From Anaeroglomus sp964630775 (lineage in GTDB: Bacteria; Planctomycetota; Phycisphaerae; Sedimentisphaerales; Anaerohalosphaeraceae): DNA of 64,000 nt. A program made the translations under genes and the position numbers. This document shows positions 61,228-64,000 of the stretch, one piece after another (position 1 is the stretch's first letter; every line of letters begins with the position of its first letter). The notes under the pieces were generated by a model, which ran no database searches, was not told where the DNA came from, and was given only the letters and a program-made list of their open reading frames with translations. The stretch lies in NCBI GenBank assembly GCA_964630775.1, contig CAZVYY010000024.1:3509-67508 (forward strand), read 5' to 3'.

Positions 61228-62181
61228 ATGAAATCAAATGCACATTATTTTCGGATAGGCCTGTTCTTCATCCTGATGCTGGTCCTGCTGGTTGGAGGCT
61301 TGATATTAATCAGCGAAGACATGTTCGGCGGAGAGCGGTTTTATATCGAGACCTACCTCAATGAGTCCGTTCAGGGACTCAGCCAGGGAACCGCCCTGCT
61401 GCACCGCGGTGTCGCCATCGGCAGAATTGAAAAAATTACCTTTGTCACCCAGGAGTACCCGCTGGAATTCGATACCCCCGACTACGACAAATTCAGCCGC
61501 TATGTCATGATTGTCATGTCGGTGGACGCCAAACACTTCCAGCGTCCCGGAACCACAATCCAGGATGTCGATGCGACGATACGCAGCCAGATTAACAATG
61601 GCCTGCGTCTGAAATTATCCTATCAGGGTATCACCGGCATCGCCATGATTGAAGCCGACTACCTCGATCCGGAACGCTATCCACGGCTGGAAGTCCCCTG
61701 GAAACCCCATAACATCTATATTCCTTCGGCCCCCAGCCTGATTACCAGCTTCACCCAGGCGGTGGATACGGTCTTCCAGCGACTGGATAAAGTGGATTTC
61801 CCCGCTCTGTTTACCCAGTTTGAAAACACGCTAAAATCTGTCCAGAATGCCGTTGAAGAAGCCAAACTCGGCGAACTGCGCGTTTCCGCAGTCGAAATGC
61901 TCAATCAGTTTGAATCCACACTAAAGCAGGCTCATGCAATGATGGATACAGGCGATCCCAACTCGCCGGTATCCGATATCGCCGCCACCATGGCCCAACT
62001 GGATCGCAATCTCAAACAGATCGAACAACTGGTGTCCACCCATCAGGACGACATTGATACCATCCTGACTGATATGAAGACGTTGACACGAAACCTAAAA
62101 CAGCTTTCCGAGCAGATCAAGGCGGACCCCGCTCAACTGCTGTTATCATCACCACCCAAGAAGATGGAGAACACAAAATGA
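61228..62181 (+). CDS. mlaD: MCE-domain substrate-binding protein of the lipid transporter
   Basis: A 317-residue protein anchored by one N-terminal helix (about 9-30, IGLFFILMLVLLVGGLILI). The MCE domain follows (about 40-150, with ESVQGLSQGTALLHRGVAIGRI and the conserved LKLSYQGITGIAMIEADYLD). Residues 170-300 are long amphipathic helices, as in PqiB/MlaD relatives that form tunnels across the periplasm. It overlaps the lipoprotein gene by four bases. Confidence 0.91.
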   Translation: MKSNAHYFRIGLFFILMLVLLVGGLILISEDMFGGERFYIETYLNESVQGLSQGTALLHRGVAIGRIEKITFVTQEYPLEFDTPDYDKFSRYVMIVMSVDAKHFQRPGTTIQDVDATIRSQINNGLRLKLSYQGITGIAMIEADYLDPERYPRLEVPWKPHNIYIPSAPSLITSFTQAVDTVFQRLDKVDFPALFTQFENTLKSVQNAVEEAKLGELRVSAVEMLNQFESTLKQAHAMMDTGDPNSPVSDIAATMAQLDRNLKQIEQLVSTHQDDIDTILTDMKTLTRNLKQLSEQIKADPAQLLLSSPPKKMENTK

Positions 62182-62798
62182 GATCCAACTTAATCCTGTC
62201 TATTATCCTTATGGGACTTGTCTTTACGTGCGGCTGTGCCAGTCGGGAGAACTTTAGCCAACAGCAGGAATCGTATCTGCTGGAAGCCACAGCACGAATC
62301 CCCGCGGCGGTTCAGACGCTGCCGGGCGTGCTCAAGATTCGGCATTGCCGGGCTGTGGCACCGTTTGACGGCCAGTATTTCCTGTATCGCACCAAAACCG
62401 CCCAGTTTCAGCAGGATTACTACAAGCTGTTCCTGACGCCGCCCAATGAGCAGATTGCTGAGCAACTGCGCGAAGGATTGTCGGCCAGCGGCCTGTTCAC
62501 CAATGTCCTGCCCGCCTCAAGTGCCATGCCGCCGGATTATACGCTTGAGCCGCATCTGCTGGCAATCTATTGCGATTTTTCCGATGCCGATAATCCAAAA
62601 ACCGTGCTCAAGATGCACTTTGTGCTCCTCAAGACCGACAAAAGCTGTCACTGCAGCACCATCGTCTTTGAGAATACCTATGAATCCATCAAGTCCATGC
62701 CCGGCCGGACAGGACAGGATATCATCCTGAGCTTCAACGACAACCTCAGCGACCTGCTGTCCACCCTGATGTCAGACATCGCCGGGAAGGTCAAATAG
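62178..62798 (+). CDS. ABC-type transport auxiliary lipoprotein (PqiC-like)
   Basis: A 206-residue predicted lipoprotein: the leader MRSNLILSIILMGLVF ends in a cysteine-rich lipobox (TCGCASRE). The fold pattern (LKIRHCRAVAPFDGQYFLYRT, VLKMHFVLLKTD, ALQxF-like C-terminal helix NDNLSDLLSTL) resembles PqiC/YmbA-type outer-membrane lipoproteins associated with MCE transporters. It overlaps mlaD by ATGA and ends two bases from the convergent GLUG gene. Confidence 0.8.
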   Translation: MRSNLILSIILMGLVFTCGCASRENFSQQQESYLLEATARIPAAVQTLPGVLKIRHCRAVAPFDGQYFLYRTKTAQFQQDYYKLFLTPPNEQIAEQLREGLSASGLFTNVLPASSAMPPDYTLEPHLLAIYCDFSDADNPKTVLKMHFVLLKTDKSCHCSTIVFENTYESIKSMPGRTGQDIILSFNDNLSDLLSTLMSDIAGKVK

Positions 62799-62800
62799 GT

Positions 62801-63934
62801 TTATTCCATGGATAAACGATAAATCTGGTTTCCATCCAGGCCCAGATTATAGATCCGCACCTCGTCCAGCAGGCCGTTGAAGAAGCCGGCCTGTGCTGAG
62901 CCGTTATAAAATGCTCCGATTTGAACATCCTGGCCAGCAAGGGTATCGATGGGCTGAGTTGAGCTATAGGTCGCTATCTGCGGCAAACCATCCACATACA
63001 ACTTGATTTCATTGACGCTTGGTGAGCCGTCATCGACCAGCACCGCCGCCACATGATGCCACTGGCCGTCGGCAACCGAGACGCTGCCGGAGATGTAACC
63101 GCCCCACACCCCCGCCGCCAGTTTGCCATCCGCCTGCATGCGGAACATCCACTTTTGGCCATTAGCGCCATAGCCCCACGATAAAATCATCTGCTCCTTA
63201 CTGTTGGCTGTTGCCTTAATCCACGCCATACACGTCCGTGAAGCCGTCCCCGTAATCCCCGCATATCCGCTCACATCCACATAATCATCCACACCATCCA
63301 GTGTCAAGGCATTATTGAACCTCCCTGCAACCCATGGAAATTGGCCCTTGGCTATATTGACTACTCGCCCATGATGTCCGCCAATACTGTCGGCAACTGA
63401 GAGGAGGTAGCCGCCCATTTCATCCAACTGCCACCACGCCACAAGATTTTTGGGCGATGTAAACACAGTGTAAGTTTGAAGCCATTGCTCAGCAAAAACT
63501 GAAAAATCTGCCAAATCGACTATTCCGGATTCATCGGAATCCGTTCTATTGCACCACTCATTTGAAATACCGCATTCAGACATGAGCCATCGTTGTATAA
63601 AATAATCAAGGTCTTCCGTGCCCACTCCATCTGGACATACCCAATCAGCAGCAGGGATATGCATCTTCAGTCGCGGATAATTCGTTCCTTCGCATATCGC
63701 CCAGATATCGGTGAAATCCCATCCCGAATCAACAAACGTGAAACGCGTTTTCATTTTTTCTGTCGTCTTTCCCGTTCCGCCGGCATCGGGACCTATCCCA
63801 ATCGCATTGCTTCTGCCTGTAACTGGAACATCCCAGAAGCAGGAACTGATAGCTAAAGGCGGATAAATAGTGATCCCGGTATTGTTTTCCCCCACAAGGG
63901 CGCCGGCATTTGTACCGCTGACCAAACCACTCAC
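62801..63934 (-). CDS. GLUG-motif / dockerin-like / LamG protein, apparently 5'-truncated
   Basis: A frame of 377 residues from a GTG at 63934, open to 63988 where TAA stops it. The first 70 residues are the end of a GLUG-repeat domain (SGLVSGTNAGALVGENNTG, then SCFWDVPVTG), normally preceded by many repeats and a signal peptide that are missing here. Two dockerin-like repeats follow (TEDLDYFIQRWL and ESGIVDLADFSVFAEQWL), then a LamG domain (about 175-375). The dockerin is internal, unlike the other proteins of the window. It has no leader and no ribosome site, so it is either a pseudogene fragment or frameshifted just left of the window's end. Confidence 0.6.
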   Translation of the reverse strand: MSGLVSGTNAGALVGENNTGITIYPPLAISSCFWDVPVTGRSNAIGIGPDAGGTGKTTEKMKTRFTFVDSGWDFTDIWAICEGTNYPRLKMHIPAADWVCPDGVGTEDLDYFIQRWLMSECGISNEWCNRTDSDESGIVDLADFSVFAEQWLQTYTVFTSPKNLVAWWQLDEMGGYLLSVADSIGGHHGRVVNIAKGQFPWVAGRFNNALTLDGVDDYVDVSGYAGITGTASRTCMAWIKATANSKEQMILSWGYGANGQKWMFRMQADGKLAAGVWGGYISGSVSVADGQWHHVAAVLVDDGSPSVNEIKLYVDGLPQIATYSSTQPIDTLAGQDVQIGAFYNGSAQAGFFNGLLDEVRIYNLGLDGNQIYRLSME

Positions 63935-64000
63935 ATAGCTGGAGGTAATGTGTACTACTAAGCTTCTTTCTTGACAAGAGACTATGTTTTAGATAAAGCA

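Overview
The window looks like a chromosomal segment of an anaerobic, polysaccharide-degrading bacterium of the Planctomycetota, most likely class Phycisphaerae (inference). The signs are ECF sigma factors paired with FecR-type membrane proteins, many LamG/Ig/Fn3 exoproteins ending in a dockerin-like EF-hand motif, very large multi-catalytic xylanases, no SusC/SusD pair, and an anaerobe-type Mo-nitrogenase cluster with nifI1/nifI2.

Layout. (1) 1-1313, minus strand: an ECF sigma factor and a FecR protein that runs off the left edge. (2) 1600-26787, minus strand: one long run transcribed sigma, FecR, LamG/Ig/dockerin exoprotein, GH43-CBM6-GH30, GH127, GPH sugar symporter, GH3, GH51, GH43-CE1, CE1-malectin-CE1-GH62-GH10. 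This is a glucuronoarabinoxylan utilisation locus headed by its own regulatory pair. (3) 27044-39671, plus strand: nifA, nifH, nifI1, nifI2, nifD, nifK, nifE, nifN, nifB, a [2Fe-2S] ferredoxin and nifV, followed on the opposite strand by modA, modB and modC (39768-42484). Sequences with the exact sigma-54 spacing (GG-N10-GC) precede nifA, nifH and modA, so nitrogen fixation and molybdate uptake look like one regulon. (4) 42816-46973: a doubtful small ORF, a class I glutamine amidotransferase and a secreted LamG/beta-propeller protein. (5) 47133-58708, minus strand: a second locus with the same head (sigma, FecR, LamG/Ig/dockerin) followed by GH5 and, after a 470-base gap, a GH31 alpha-xylosidase with PA14. 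(6) 59032-62798: tRNA-Lys and an Mla-type lipid ABC transporter (STAS-permease fusion, ATPase, MCE protein, lipoprotein). (7) 62801 to the right edge: a GLUG/dockerin/LamG gene that seems to have lost its 5' part.

How the parts may work together. The two complete FecR proteins have a short cytoplasmic N-terminus, one membrane segment, a FecR domain and a C-terminal beta-domain that resembles an NPCBM carbohydrate-binding module. With the translationally coupled sigma genes this suggests a sensor that detects polysaccharide directly outside the membrane and releases the sigma factor, conceptually like the CBM-bearing RsgI/SigI pairs of Clostridium thermocellum but built from different parts. 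Secreted esterases, xylanases and arabinofuranosidases would debranch and cut arabinoxylan, the GPH symporter would import small oligosaccharides, and the leader-less GH3 enzyme would finish them in the cytoplasm.

Other structure worth attention: five copies of a degenerate, hairpin-bearing intergenic repeat, all in the same orientation; a 2.1-kb Fn3-LamG-Fn3-Fn3-MAM-dockerin cassette carried behind two different catalytic heads; a 1.1-kb esterase cassette duplicated in adjacent genes; and a cluster of hairpins between nifB and the ferredoxin gene.
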